Shown in pieces: positions 53,747 through 63,654 of a stretch of DNA of 64,000 bases. The notes below the pieces were generated by a model, which was not told where the DNA came from, ran no database searches, and was given only the letters and a program-made list of their open reading frames with translations. The number at the start of each line of letters is the position of its first letter. The stretch's first letter is position 1. The stretch is taken from assembly GCF_036860675.1 (NCBI RefSeq), contig NZ_JAYKGK010000005.1, forward strand, positions 186,001 to 250,000, written 5' to 3'. Origin of the DNA: Rosettibacter primus (lineage in GTDB: Bacteria > Bacteroidota > Ignavibacteria > Ignavibacteriales > Melioribacteraceae). Made by a program: the position numbers and the translations under genes.

Positions 53747-55819
53747 TCATCCTACTTTAGCTAAAATTAAATCTGCTAAAATTCTTGCACTTTCTTTTAA
53801 TTCATAATCGCTAGTTATGGAAGATTGACTTTCTACTTCTTTTTTATCTTTAATATCAATGCCTGAAATTTTTGCTCTTTCTTCTTCTTTCTTTTTCTTT
53901 CGTTCTTCGGCTTTATTTCTTTCTTGTTTTCTTATTTCTTCATTCAAAGAGAAAACTTTTTTTGCTCTATTTTCTTTAAACTCTTCTATATCATCAAGAA
54001 GCAATTGATATTCAGGATCTTTTTTTGTTCGTTCATCATGCTTCTTAATTAGCAGGGAGATGAATTTTGAAAGGTCACCATATTTTTCATATTGTGCCGG
54101 TTGAATTTGGTCCCAAGGCAATGCACTTGGTTGAGAACTTTCTCCAAATTCTTCAGATGAATAAGGAGATGGAAATGTGATATCTGGCTGAACTCCTTTA
54201 TGCTGTGTGCTGCTTCCATTAATTCTATAAAATTTTGCAATTGTAAGTTTTAGTTGACCGAGTTTTTTGTTGGCAATTGGAATATGTCTATTCAAATCAA
54301 GAAGATTCTGAACCGTGCCTTTACCATAAGTATTTTCTCCGATAACTATTCCTCTGCCATAATCTTGAATTGCAGCAGAAAAAATTTCGGAGGCAGATGC
54401 ACTAAATCTATTTACAAGGACTGCAAGAGGGCCATCATAATGAATTTCTGGGTCGGGGTCTTTATCAACCTCAATAATGTTCATCATATTTTTTACTTGA
54501 ACAACTGGTCCTTCTTTTATAAATAAGCCAGTAAGTTGAATAGCTTCCTGAAGTGAACCGCCGCCATTGTTTCTTAAATCAATAACAACACCATCAACTT
54601 TTTCTTCCTTGAATTTTTTTAAAATTTCTTTTACATCTCTTGTAGTACTTTTGTAATCGGGTTTGCCTTTCTGTTGAGCTTCAAAGTCTGTATAAAATGA
54701 TGGTAGTTTTATAATTCCAAGTTTGAAATTGTATCCTTCATGTTGAATATTCATAATTTCACTTTTAGCAGCTTGTTCTTCAAGCTTAACTTCATCACGC
54801 ACAAGTTTTATTTCTGTTGGGATGGCATTTGGTCCATCACTTGCTTTCAAAATTTGGAGACGAACAACAGTTCCTTTTTTCCCTCTAATTAATTGAATTA
54901 CATCATCTAATCTCCAGCCAATAACATCAACCATCTCGCCATCTTCACCTTGAGCAACACCTACAATTTTGTCTTCTTCGTGCAGCAATCCACTTTTTGC
55001 TGCGGGTCCTCCCGGAACTATACCAGCAACTACAGTATAATCATTTTCCTGACGCAATGTTGCACCTATGCCTTCAAGTGAAAGCTTCATACTTATACTA
55101 AAATTTTCTGATGCCGCTGGCGAGAAATAATCAGTATGCGGGTCATACACCTGTGTAACAGAATTCATGAATAGAGAAAAAACATCTTCGGCTTCATATT
55201 GCAAAATTATTTTATGAAAATTTTGATAACGCTTGAGCAAAACTTCTGCAGCTCCTTTCCAATCTTTTCCTGAAAGAATTAGATTAAGCGCATCATTTTT
55301 CAATCTTAATCTCCAGATTTCATCAAGTTCTTCTTTTGATTTAGCCCAATCTGCTTTTTCTCTATCAGGTGAAAATGATTCATCAATCGAAAAATCAAAT
55401 TCAGTTTGCAGGCATTTTTTTATGTAATTAATTCGTTCTCCTAATCTCTTTTTGTAAACATTAAATATTTCGAAAGGAATATTTAAGTCACCGCTGTTTA
55501 AGAAATCGTCAAATTGATAACGATATTTTTCAAATGCTTCTATGTCCTGCTTCAAAAAATATGATTTGGCATTATCAAGATTTTTAATGTATTCATCAAA
55601 TATTACTGATGATAAAGAATCGTTTAATCTCTGTTTTTTATAATGATAATTTGAGAGAATTTGAACGATTACCTGATCAATTCGTTTATAAATTTCATCA
55701 GGTAATATTACCTTAGAAGAATCTATAGTATGATCTTTTTTCAGCACTTCTAAAGTATTTTGTGCAAAACATATGTTAATTGTCAAGATGACTAAAATTG
55801 CAATTAAATATTTTCTCAT
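53747..55819 (-). CDS. prc: Tail-specific (C-terminal processing) protease, S41 family
   Basis: Periplasmic protease of 690 residues with a signal peptide (MRKYLIAILVILTINICFA). An N-terminal helical domain spans about 30-240, and the PDZ domain carries GIGATLRQENDYTVVAGIVPGGPAAKSGLL. The S41 core has DGVVIDLRNNGGGSLQEAI, then NRFSASASEIFSAAIQDYG with the catalytic Ser and ENTYGKGTVQ with the catalytic Lys. The C-terminal extension is very rich in Glu and Lys (NKAEERKKKKEEERAK). The long form matches E. coli Prc/Tsp more than short CtpA. It degrades or trims envelope proteins at their C-termini. Flanking genes are on the same strand. Confidence 0.93.
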   Translation of the reverse strand: MRKYLIAILVILTINICFAQNTLEVLKKDHTIDSSKVILPDEIYKRIDQVIVQILSNYHYKKQRLNDSLSSVIFDEYIKNLDNAKSYFLKQDIEAFEKYRYQFDDFLNSGDLNIPFEIFNVYKKRLGERINYIKKCLQTEFDFSIDESFSPDREKADWAKSKEELDEIWRLRLKNDALNLILSGKDWKGAAEVLLKRYQNFHKIILQYEAEDVFSLFMNSVTQVYDPHTDYFSPAASENFSISMKLSLEGIGATLRQENDYTVVAGIVPGGPAAKSGLLHEEDKIVGVAQGEDGEMVDVIGWRLDDVIQLIRGKKGTVVRLQILKASDGPNAIPTEIKLVRDEVKLEEQAAKSEIMNIQHEGYNFKLGIIKLPSFYTDFEAQQKGKPDYKSTTRDVKEILKKFKEEKVDGVVIDLRNNGGGSLQEAIQLTGLFIKEGPVVQVKNMMNIIEVDKDPDPEIHYDGPLAVLVNRFSASASEIFSAAIQDYGRGIVIGENTYGKGTVQNLLDLNRHIPIANKKLGQLKLTIAKFYRINGSSTQHKGVQPDITFPSPYSSEEFGESSQPSALPWDQIQPAQYEKYGDLSKFISLLIKKHDERTKKDPEYQLLLDDIEEFKENRAKKVFSLNEEIRKQERNKAEERKKKKEEERAKISGIDIKDKKEVESQSSITSDYELKESARILADLILAKVG

Positions 55820-55912
55820 GTCGTTCCCATTCTAAATTTGATTTCTCATACACTAAGATAATGGTTTTGTTTCAAAAAAATTTAGTTTTAGTAAGATTAA
55901 TTTCAGAAAATT

Positions 55913-57607
55913 TTACTCTACATAAAGATAACGTTTGATTTTTTGAGTGGGTGTTTTTTCGAAAGGTTCTCGTTGTTCAATCACTTTTGTTAATCGTGAA
56001 AATGTATTTACTCTTTCATTAACTTGATTTAATAAATCTGATAAAATTTTATTTATAATTTCTCGAGCAGAAGACTCATTTAATTTCTGTATCTTAAATT
56101 CATTATCTATTTCATCATAATTAAGATAAACCCTTGCAATCAATTGACCATTTCGTTCATGGACAAGAGACTCAAGTACATATTTCGATTCATTAATTAT
56201 AGATTCAATTTCTTCGGGATAAATATTTTTACCATTAGAACCAATAATAACATTTTTCAATCTACCTTTAATAAAAAGATATCCATCTTTATCAATCAAA
56301 CCCAAATCACCGCTTTTAAACCAGCCGTCTTCTGTAAATGTATTTTTTGTGCGCTCAGGGTCTTTATAATATCCTTTCATTACATTTGGACCTTTAATCA
56401 AAATTTCACCTTCACCTGTAATTGGGTCTGGATTATCAATTTTTACTCTTACAGTTGGCAATGGTTTTCCTGCGGAACGAAATCTAACTTCTTTTGGATT
56501 TGTTCCTGTAACAAGAGGGGATGTTTCTGTTAAACCATAACCAACAGCATAAGGAAATTCTGCTTCTTTCAAAAATAATTCTACATCAGCAGAAAGGGGA
56601 GCGCCTCCCAGACATAACATTTTTAATTCTCCCCCGAATGTATGCTTTAACTTTTTGCCTGCAATTTTATTTAGTTTTTTCCTGATATATGGAATTTTAT
56701 ATAAACTTCTTACAATTATTTTTTTATTAATCTCAGGCAAAACTTTCAGCTTATAAATTTTTTCAATAATTAAAGGAACTGCAAGAATTACTGTTGGTTT
56801 TATTTTTGATAATGCTGGAAGCAAAACAGCAGCAGTAGGAGGTTTGTTCAAATATGTTATAGATGCACCTGCAAGTACTGGTGTTACCAATCCAAGCGTT
56901 GATTCAATTGTATGAAACAGAGGCAGAATTGATAAAAGTCTATCTTCAGGTTTAACATCAACAATTTTCAATGTATCAATAGCATTCGATACAACATTTT
57001 TATGTGTTAGAACTACACCTTTAGAATGACCTGTAGTTCCAGATGTATAAAGAATCAAAGCAGGATTTTCTTCTTCAACTTCATCAGGAAAAATTCCAAC
57101 AAGTTTAAGAGCTGCTTCTTTTATCTTTGCTAATTCTTTTTTTCCACTTGAAATTATTTCTTTTAATAAATCATTCTTTGTATGAAATGGTATAATTGAA
57201 AAATCATCAAGTAAAATTTGTAATTGAATATTACCTTCTTTGAAATCCTCAATTTTGTTGAATTGCTTTGCAGAAACAAAAATTGCTTTACTCTCAGAAT
57301 GGCGCAACACATGATGAACTTCAGCAACACTAAATTCAGTCATAATTGGAACTGCAATTGCTCCCATTGAGGTAATTGCAAAATATGCTATAGCCCAGTT
57401 AGGCTGGTTTTCACTCAATATAGCAACTTTATCTCCCGAAATAATCCCTTCACTTTTCAGAAATGCAGAAACAGATTCAATTTTATTTTTAAATTCTCTG
57501 TATGTTAAAGGTTGAGAATCTATAAAAGAAATTGAGGGACGTTCAGAAAATTTTTCTGCACTATATCTTAATAAGTGCAGTAATGTAAGTTTCTTTAGTT
57601 CTTGCAA
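55913..57607 (-). CDS. Long-chain acyl-CoA synthetase / AMP-dependent ligase
   Basis: 564 residues of the ANL superfamily that activate a fatty acid as acyl-AMP and then acyl-CoA. A-motifs are PALILYTSGTTGHSKGVVLTHKN (P-loop), LPLFHTIESTLG, YGLTETSPLVTGTNP, and GWFKSGDLGLIDKDGYLFIKGRLKNVII with the linker Asp/Arg. The C-terminal lysine lies in FEKTPTQKIKRYLYVE. The start is a TTG (MQELKKLTLLHLLRYSAEKF) with an AAAGAAGATG upstream; no closer ATG fits the family. No signal peptide is present, so it acts in the cytoplasm. Confidence 0.92.
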   Translation of the reverse strand: MQELKKLTLLHLLRYSAEKFSERPSISFIDSQPLTYREFKNKIESVSAFLKSEGIISGDKVAILSENQPNWAIAYFAITSMGAIAVPIMTEFSVAEVHHVLRHSESKAIFVSAKQFNKIEDFKEGNIQLQILLDDFSIIPFHTKNDLLKEIISSGKKELAKIKEAALKLVGIFPDEVEEENPALILYTSGTTGHSKGVVLTHKNVVSNAIDTLKIVDVKPEDRLLSILPLFHTIESTLGLVTPVLAGASITYLNKPPTAAVLLPALSKIKPTVILAVPLIIEKIYKLKVLPEINKKIIVRSLYKIPYIRKKLNKIAGKKLKHTFGGELKMLCLGGAPLSADVELFLKEAEFPYAVGYGLTETSPLVTGTNPKEVRFRSAGKPLPTVRVKIDNPDPITGEGEILIKGPNVMKGYYKDPERTKNTFTEDGWFKSGDLGLIDKDGYLFIKGRLKNVIIGSNGKNIYPEEIESIINESKYVLESLVHERNGQLIARVYLNYDEIDNEFKIQKLNESSAREIINKILSDLLNQVNERVNTFSRLTKVIEQREPFEKTPTQKIKRYLYVE

Positions 57608-57718
57608 TTAATCATCTTCTTTTTTTGATATAAAATTATAATGTCAATTAGTTAAGAGCAAGTGCAAAAATATGAAGCAAAAATATTGAGGTGAAGAAAA
57701 AATCATATTAATAAAATT

Positions 57719-58570
57719 TCATATTGGGTCTATGTGTACAAAAACTTTTTGGACTTCATCAATTTCTTCAAGAGCATAACGGACACGGTTGCCAATGTCA
57801 TGGGAAAGTAAAGTCGGAATATTTTTATCTACTTCGATATGAATTTCGATATGGAATTTATTTCCCACATAATGTGAACGTAAATCATTAATTCCTTTTA
57901 CTCCTTCAATATTCATTGTCACATTTTTAACTTTTTCTACAAATTCGTTGCTTGCTGACCTGCCCATAAGATAATCAATATTTTCTCTTCCAACTTCGTA
58001 ACCAGATTTAAAAATAAACAGTGCTACCATTATACCTGCGATGCTGTCAAAATAATTAAGATTATAACTTGCACCAAAAACACCAAGCAATGCAATTGAA
58101 GATGCAAGAACATCATTTATGCTGTCTACCGATGCAGCTTTAATAGCAGGACTATTATACTTCCTGCTCACTTTTATTTGATATCTATTCAAAATAATTT
58201 TAGTAATTATTGTAACTATTAAAACAACATATACTTCAGGAATTGCGCGAATATTTTGTGGTTCAATTAATCTTTTAATTGATTCTTCAACAATGTTAAT
58301 CCCGACGACAAAAGCAAACACAGAAAGAATAAATGCCGCAATTGGTTGGGCGGCATTGTGTCCAAATTGATGTTTTTGGTCTGGTTTATCGCGTGAAACC
58401 TTTACAGCTATTTTAATTCCTATTGATACAAGAATATCTGTAAATGAATTTAATGCTTCAGATATAACTGCAATTGAATTAGAAAGAATTCCAACTATTG
58501 CTTTAATTGCAAATAAAAAAATATTAATTCCTAAAGCAATATCAGTTGCACGTTTAAGTTGTTGAGGCAT
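57719..58570 (-). CDS. Cation diffusion facilitator (probable Mn/Fe efflux)
   Basis: Inner-membrane antiporter of 283 residues with six helices and a C-terminal ferredoxin-like domain (VKGINDLRSHYVGNKFHIEIHIEVDKNIP). The metal site residues are Asn-x-x-x-Asp in helix 2 (SEALNSFTDILVS) and Asp-x-x-x-Asp in helix 5 (ASVDSINDVLASS). Zinc CDFs normally carry His-x-x-x-Asp here, whereas NDDD sites are reported for manganese exporters, so Mn (or Fe) is the likely metal. It follows the asparagine-synthase-like gene by 17 bp, with a GGAAGGAAA ribosome site. Confidence 0.9.
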   Translation of the reverse strand: MPQQLKRATDIALGINIFLFAIKAIVGILSNSIAVISEALNSFTDILVSIGIKIAVKVSRDKPDQKHQFGHNAAQPIAAFILSVFAFVVGINIVEESIKRLIEPQNIRAIPEVYVVLIVTIITKIILNRYQIKVSRKYNSPAIKAASVDSINDVLASSIALLGVFGASYNLNYFDSIAGIMVALFIFKSGYEVGRENIDYLMGRSASNEFVEKVKNVTMNIEGVKGINDLRSHYVGNKFHIEIHIEVDKNIPTLLSHDIGNRVRYALEEIDEVQKVFVHIDPI

Positions 58571-58587
58571 AAAGTATATTTCCTTCC

Positions 58588-60327
58588 TTAGTCTAAACTT
58601 AAGGATTGTTTCATAATTTCAAAAGTTAGCCACCAGTCTAATTCATTTAGTATTTCATTTTTATAATTTTTTTGCTGGAATTGTTCTATTAAGAACATAA
58701 TCTTCTTTTTATTAATATAATCACACTCCTTAAATGTTCTTGAATTAACTAAATCATAAATGTAAGGAAATAATTTTCTAATAAGCATTACTTTCGATTC
58801 ATCTATTTGTCTGTTTAATCGATTTTTTATGTAATTATAAATACGCATTTGAGTATTATTAAGCCAGTATGGATAAATAGTGTAGCCCTTAACCAAAGGA
58901 TATTTAGTTAGCCGTTTATTATTATTCTTAAGTAGCAGTTTAAAAAGATTTCCATTTTTTCTAATAGTTAATGGAAGAATAAATATTTTTTCTAATAGAG
59001 ACGTCTGGATAAAAGGCATATAGCATTTTATAATATTATCTAATCTTGATTGTTCATAGCAAAAATAATTTGGAAGCTTTGTTTTGATAGCAAATATTTC
59101 TATGAAATTATCAATACCTATTTTATGAGGTGATGGTAAATTGTCAAATAATATTTCGAGTTGTTCTTTACAGCCGTTTATCATTGTTTGAATAATATTT
59201 TCATTAAAAATGTTTGCTCGATTTACTCTCAAGTATTGTAAAATTTTATTAAAATCTTTTTCAAGAATATAGTTTGAACCAATAATCGAAAGTTTTGTAA
59301 AAAATCCTCTTCGCCATATTTCTCCAAACGCACCATCGATTATAATTTGGTTACTGTTTTTTAATTCTTTATAGTGTCTTAATTGAATGAAAGAGGAAAC
59401 CGATACATTGCCAATTGTTTGCCCATTAAATTCTAAGAATTCATTCATAAACTGTTTTAATGGTGGGAACGGTGAATAAATTTGTTTGTGGGGTATTCCT
59501 AAATCGGAAGTTATTCTTTTAGCAATAATTGAATCAGGATGACTGGGTTCACCAAAGCTGTGGGTATCCCAGTTGTAATTTTTGTTTTTAAGCAGCAAAG
59601 AGAATAATAAACGTGAATCTAATCCCCCAGATAAACTTAATGATAATTTGTTTTCAATCAGTGGAAAGGATATAAGTTCATTTAATTGCTCGTGAAAATC
59701 TTGCAAGTTATAATGTTGCTCATTGAATAGAGGCAACCAATTTTTTTCTTTTATTTTAATCTCGTTTGTATTTTTATTAATTGTTACACTTTTGCCTGCG
59801 GTAATACGATTAATATTATTAAATACACAGTTAGTAGTCAATTGACTAAATAATAACCAGCGGCTCCCAAATTCCTTAAAATCAATTTTTAATGATGTTA
59901 ATTTAGAAAGCCAATCAATTCTTGTTGAAAATAGGATGTTTCCCGATTTATCATTACAATAATAAAAATCCCGCAAACCCAAATTATCTGTAATAAATAC
60001 AAGTTTATCTTTATTCCAGCTTATTAAAATGTAATGGCCATCAATATCAAATTTTTCTTCTTCGTTGTTAGCAACAATATTTTCCCAATCTAATTCTGAT
60101 AAGAATTTCTTTTTATTGTTTTTAGAAATTCCTACACCTATGATTAGCCAATTTTTCTTTTCATTGTTAGAAGGATAGATTTTAAAATTGCAAGTATCAG
60201 GATTACCTCCTGCAGCAATAAATAATTTATCTTCAGAATGATTGAGCAATGGCTTATCTACAATTTTTAAAATAGTAGAAAAATAATCTTTATGGAAATT
60301 ACCTATTCCACCCAAAAACCAACTCAT
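58588..60327 (-). CDS. Asparagine-synthase-like protein lacking the N-terminal Cys
   Basis: 579 residues. The N-terminal half (MSWFLGGIGNF...) has the Ntn-hydrolase-like glutaminase fold (VFITDNLGLRDFYYC, LFSTRIDWL), but residue 2 is Ser where active glutamine amidotransferases have Cys, so glutamine hydrolysis is unlikely. The C-terminal half has the ATP pyrophosphatase motif SLSLSGGLDSRLLFSLL and HSFGEPSHPDSIIAKRITSDLG. Similar Cys-less proteins use ammonia or act as amide or lactam synthetases in peptide and polysaccharide pathways. It could modify a small molecule or peptide. It sits between pepT (56 bp) and the CDF gene (17 bp). The ribosome site is weak. Confidence 0.8.
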   Translation of the reverse strand: MSWFLGGIGNFHKDYFSTILKIVDKPLLNHSEDKLFIAAGGNPDTCNFKIYPSNNEKKNWLIIGVGISKNNKKKFLSELDWENIVANNEEEKFDIDGHYILISWNKDKLVFITDNLGLRDFYYCNDKSGNILFSTRIDWLSKLTSLKIDFKEFGSRWLLFSQLTTNCVFNNINRITAGKSVTINKNTNEIKIKEKNWLPLFNEQHYNLQDFHEQLNELISFPLIENKLSLSLSGGLDSRLLFSLLLKNKNYNWDTHSFGEPSHPDSIIAKRITSDLGIPHKQIYSPFPPLKQFMNEFLEFNGQTIGNVSVSSFIQLRHYKELKNSNQIIIDGAFGEIWRRGFFTKLSIIGSNYILEKDFNKILQYLRVNRANIFNENIIQTMINGCKEQLEILFDNLPSPHKIGIDNFIEIFAIKTKLPNYFCYEQSRLDNIIKCYMPFIQTSLLEKIFILPLTIRKNGNLFKLLLKNNNKRLTKYPLVKGYTIYPYWLNNTQMRIYNYIKNRLNRQIDESKVMLIRKLFPYIYDLVNSRTFKECDYINKKKIMFLIEQFQQKNYKNEILNELDWWLTFEIMKQSLSLD

Positions 60328-60383
60328 AAACAGAGCTATAATCCCAAATTATTTTTTAGAATATTTCAAAATTGTAGAATAAA

Positions 60384-61634
60384 TTACGATTTTTCTTCCC
60401 ATACCTGTGCTAAAGTAACAATCATTTTTACTGCAGCTTCCATATCCTGAACTGCAACAAATTCAGTGTAAGCATGAAAATTATGTCCGCCAGCAAATAA
60501 ATTCGGGGTTGGCAGTCCCATGTAACATAATCGTGAACCATCTGTGCCGCCGCGTATTGAAGATTTGATTGGTTTTATTCCAAGCCGTTCAAGTGCTTCT
60601 ATTGCATAAGCTTCTACCTGAGGATGCTGGTCAAGAACATATTTCATATTTCGATATTGCTCAATTACTTCGAAATCGAATGTTGAACCAGGGAAATATC
60701 CAATTGCTTTATTACATAAATCCTTCAAGAGTGATTCATACTCTTTTAATTTTTCTGCATCAAAATCTCGTATAATAAATTTAATTGTTGTTTGAGTTTC
60801 ATTTCCATTAATCGAAGTTGGATGGACATAGCCTTCTCGTTTTTCTGTGGTTTCAGGTGATAGAGAATCTTTTGGCAATAATTCTAAAAACTTTGCAGCA
60901 ATTTTAATTGAATTAATCATCTTCCCTTTTGCATAACCGGGATGAACATTCTTACCATTAAACTTAATTACAACTGCATCTGCACTGAATGTTTCAGTTT
61001 CTACTTCTCCTCTTGTTCCTCCATCAATTGTGTAAGCATATTTAGCACCGAATTTTTTTACATCAAATTTTTCTGTGCCGCGCCCGACTTCCTCATCAGG
61101 AGTAAAACAAACTCGAATAGTTCCATGTTTAATTTCAGGATGTGTGATTAAATAATTCATAGCATCAACAATTTCTGCAATGCCAGCTTTATCATCTGCC
61201 CCAAGTAATGTTGTCCCATCGCTTGTAACAATATCATAGCCTATCATATCTTTTAGAACTGGATTACTTTCAACATCTATAACTTTTGTATTGTCAGCAG
61301 GTAAAACAATATTTCCACCCTGATAATTTTTGTGAATGATAGGATTTACATTTTTCCCGCTTACTGCTGGAGATGTATCAACATGTGCTATAAATCCAAT
61401 TACAGGAACATCCTTTTCTGTATTTGATGGAAGAGTAGCCATAACATATCCGTATTCATCCATTTCAACATCCTTCATTCCAATTTCTTTTAGTTCTTCA
61501 ACTAAAAGTTTAGAAAGTTCAAGCTGCTTTGGATTACTCGGAAATGTTTTTGATTCTTCATCGGAAGTAGTTTCTATTTTAACATATCTTAAGAAACGTT
61601 CTAACACTGTAAAATTATAGTTGTTATCAAACAT
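60384..61634 (-). CDS. pepT: Peptidase T (tripeptidase)
   Basis: Cytoplasmic dizinc M20 peptidase of 416 residues that removes the N-terminal residue from tripeptides. The order is FLRYVKIETTSDEESKTFPS (family start), metal ligands in GFIAHVDTSPAVSGKNV, GADDKAGIAEIVDAM, CFTPDEEVGRGTEKFD, a dimerisation lid (KFNGKNVHPGYAKGKMINSI), IRGGTDGSRLCYMGLPTPNLFAGGHNFH and a closing EFVAVQDMEAAVKMI. Length equals the E. coli enzyme. It has an AAGAGG ribosome site and is the first gene of a run of six minus-strand genes. Confidence 0.96.
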   Translation of the reverse strand: MFDNNYNFTVLERFLRYVKIETTSDEESKTFPSNPKQLELSKLLVEELKEIGMKDVEMDEYGYVMATLPSNTEKDVPVIGFIAHVDTSPAVSGKNVNPIIHKNYQGGNIVLPADNTKVIDVESNPVLKDMIGYDIVTSDGTTLLGADDKAGIAEIVDAMNYLITHPEIKHGTIRVCFTPDEEVGRGTEKFDVKKFGAKYAYTIDGGTRGEVETETFSADAVVIKFNGKNVHPGYAKGKMINSIKIAAKFLELLPKDSLSPETTEKREGYVHPTSINGNETQTTIKFIIRDFDAEKLKEYESLLKDLCNKAIGYFPGSTFDFEVIEQYRNMKYVLDQHPQVEAYAIEALERLGIKPIKSSIRGGTDGSRLCYMGLPTPNLFAGGHNFHAYTEFVAVQDMEAAVKMIVTLAQVWEEKS

Positions 61635-61857
61635 AAAAACCTCTTTAAGAATTTTTTGTATTTGAAAGTTAATAGAAAATGAAGGAGAGTTTCAAGGAAA
61701 GATTTTCATAATTGAGAATCACAAGACTTTGTTAATATATATTTTCTCTGTTCTGTAAGATTATTTCACTTTTCATTTAACGGTAAATAAATTTATTTCA
61801 TACAAATTACCACATTGTTTATTAACTTTGGGTTGACAAATTATTGTGGATAATTTC

Positions 61858-63162
61858 ATGAATACAATTGAATTAATTCGCAAAAAAAGAGATGGCAAAC
61901 AATTATCAAAAGAAGAAATTGAATTTCTTGTTATAAATTTCACAAAAGGAAAAATTCCAGATTATCAATTTTCTGCATTCTTAATGGCTGCATTTATAAA
62001 TGGACTTGATAAAAAAGAAACAAATTATCTAACCCTATCAATGTTGAACAGCGGTAAAATTATTGACCTATCATCTATTAAAGGAAAAAAAGTAGATAAA
62101 CATTCAACAGGCGGGGTTGGCGATAAAACTTCTTTAATAATTACTCCCATTGTTGCTGCTGCAGGAGTAAATGTTCCAATGATAAGTGGGAGAGGATTGG
62201 GACACACCGGTGGAACACTTGACAAACTCGAATCTATCCCCGGTTTCAATACAAATCTTAATTTAACTCAATACAAAAGAATTCTAAAAAAATGTAATGC
62301 AGTGATGATTGGTCAAACAAAAGAAATAGCTCCTGCTGATAAATTGATTTATGCATTAAGAGATGTAACTGCAACAGTTGAATCAATACCTTTAATTACT
62401 GCAAGTATTATGAGCAAAAAATTAGCTGAGGGAATTGATGGGCTTGTTCTTGATGTTAAAACCGGCTCGGGTGCATTCATGAAAAAATATGAAGATGCTC
62501 TCAAACTTGCTGATTCACTGACAATCACCGCAAAAGAATTTAAGAAAAATGTAATTGCATTTATAACTGATATGAATCAACCACTGGGGAATTATATTGG
62601 AAACTGGCTTGAAGTGTATGAATCAATTAAAATATTACAAGGAGAAAAAATAGAAAATTTACTTGAACTTAGTTTAACACTTGCCGGTGCTATGATTTAT
62701 TTGGGAGACAAAGCTTCTTCTATTAATGAAGGGAAAGAAATTGCTCAAGAAATTATTATAAATGGAAAAGCTTTCAACAAATTTATTGAGATTGTTAAAC
62801 TTCAGGGTGGTGATGTATATTACTTAAAAAATCCAGAAAAATATCCCAGAGCAAAATTTCATGAAAAAATTTATTCAGAAAAAACAGGATACGTTCAAAG
62901 TATCAATACTTACGAAATTGGAATTGTTTCGTCAGAGCTTGGCGCAGGAAGATTAACAAAAGAAGATAATATTGACCCTAAAGCAGGAATAATTTTTTAT
63001 CCTAAGATTGGTGATAAAATTAAAAAAGGTGATATTATTGCAGAAATATTTACAGATAGAAAAGAATCCATTGACAATGCAACGAAAAAAATTTTATCAT
63101 CAATAAAAATTTCAAAAAGTAAATCGAAGAAAGCTAAGCTGATTAAATTTATTATGACTTAA
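61858..63162 (+). CDS. deoA: Pyrimidine-nucleoside / thymidine phosphorylase
   Basis: 434 residues from the ATG at 61858; a GTG four codons earlier is possible but less like the family's start. It cleaves thymidine or uridine with phosphate for nucleoside salvage. Domains are an alpha domain with the family start NTIELIRKKRDGKQLSKEEIEFLV, phosphate site VDKHSTGGVGDKTSL and SGRGLGHTGGTLDKLESI, pyrimidine site ALRDVTATVESIPLITASIMSKKLAEG, and C-terminal domain PKAGIIFYPKIGDKIKKGDIIAEIFTD. The substrate range (thymidine-only versus all pyrimidines) is unclear. Monocistronic or paired with the DUF971 gene 73 bp downstream. Confidence 0.93.
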   Translation: MNTIELIRKKRDGKQLSKEEIEFLVINFTKGKIPDYQFSAFLMAAFINGLDKKETNYLTLSMLNSGKIIDLSSIKGKKVDKHSTGGVGDKTSLIITPIVAAAGVNVPMISGRGLGHTGGTLDKLESIPGFNTNLNLTQYKRILKKCNAVMIGQTKEIAPADKLIYALRDVTATVESIPLITASIMSKKLAEGIDGLVLDVKTGSGAFMKKYEDALKLADSLTITAKEFKKNVIAFITDMNQPLGNYIGNWLEVYESIKILQGEKIENLLELSLTLAGAMIYLGDKASSINEGKEIAQEIIINGKAFNKFIEIVKLQGGDVYYLKNPEKYPRAKFHEKIYSEKTGYVQSINTYEIGIVSSELGAGRLTKEDNIDPKAGIIFYPKIGDKIKKGDIIAEIFTDRKESIDNATKKILSSIKISKSKSKKAKLIKFIMT

Positions 63163-63235
63163 TTTTTTTCAATAAATTAAATATGTTTAATAGCCTATTA
63201 AAAGTATCAATTAACAAAATTATAAAAAATTAATT

Positions 63236-63589
63236 ATGGCAACACCAAAGAAAATAAAATTACATAAACAAGAGTACTTAGAAATTGAATGGGACAACGG
63301 CAAAGTTTATAAATATCCATTAAAATTTTTGCGCGATGAATCACCAGATGCGGGAAATAAAGGAGAAACAATTTTGTGGAGACACTATTCTCCACCACCA
63401 CAAGAACCAAATAAATTAGGAAAATATGAAATCGAAAAAATTGACCTTGTTGGAAATTATGCTATCCAAATTACTTGGAAAGATGGATATAACTATGGAA
63501 TTTATTCCTGGGATTTACTCGAACGATTTGGTGAATATCTCGAAGTAAAAAATAATTTGCATCAGGATTTCGAACACCACAATGAATAA
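63236..63589 (+). CDS. DUF971 domain protein
   Basis: 117 residues, covering a single DUF971 domain (the N-terminal fold of gamma-butyrobetaine hydroxylases): LEIEWDNGKVYKYPLKFLRDESP, then VGNYAIQITWKDGYNYGIYSWDLLERFG. Many bacteria carry this as a stand-alone protein, sometimes linked to iron-sulfur maturation, but no firm role is known. No signal peptide. A terminator directly follows. It is an ordinary conserved gene of this lineage. Confidence 0.85.
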   Translation: MATPKKIKLHKQEYLEIEWDNGKVYKYPLKFLRDESPDAGNKGETILWRHYSPPPQEPNKLGKYEIEKIDLVGNYAIQITWKDGYNYGIYSWDLLERFGEYLEVKNNLHQDFEHHNE

Positions 63590-63590
63590 A

Positions 63591-63621
63591 AAAGCCAGAG
63601 CTCAAAAATTACTCTGGCTTT
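63591..63621. terminator. Bidirectional rho-independent terminator
   Basis: AAAGCCAGAG (63591-63600) pairs perfectly with CTCTGGCTTT (63612-63621) around an 11-base loop, with T runs on both strands. It serves the DUF971 gene and the convergent thioredoxin-like gene. Confidence 0.85.
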
Positions 63622-63654
63622 ATTTATCAACCTTAATCAATTACAACAAATATA

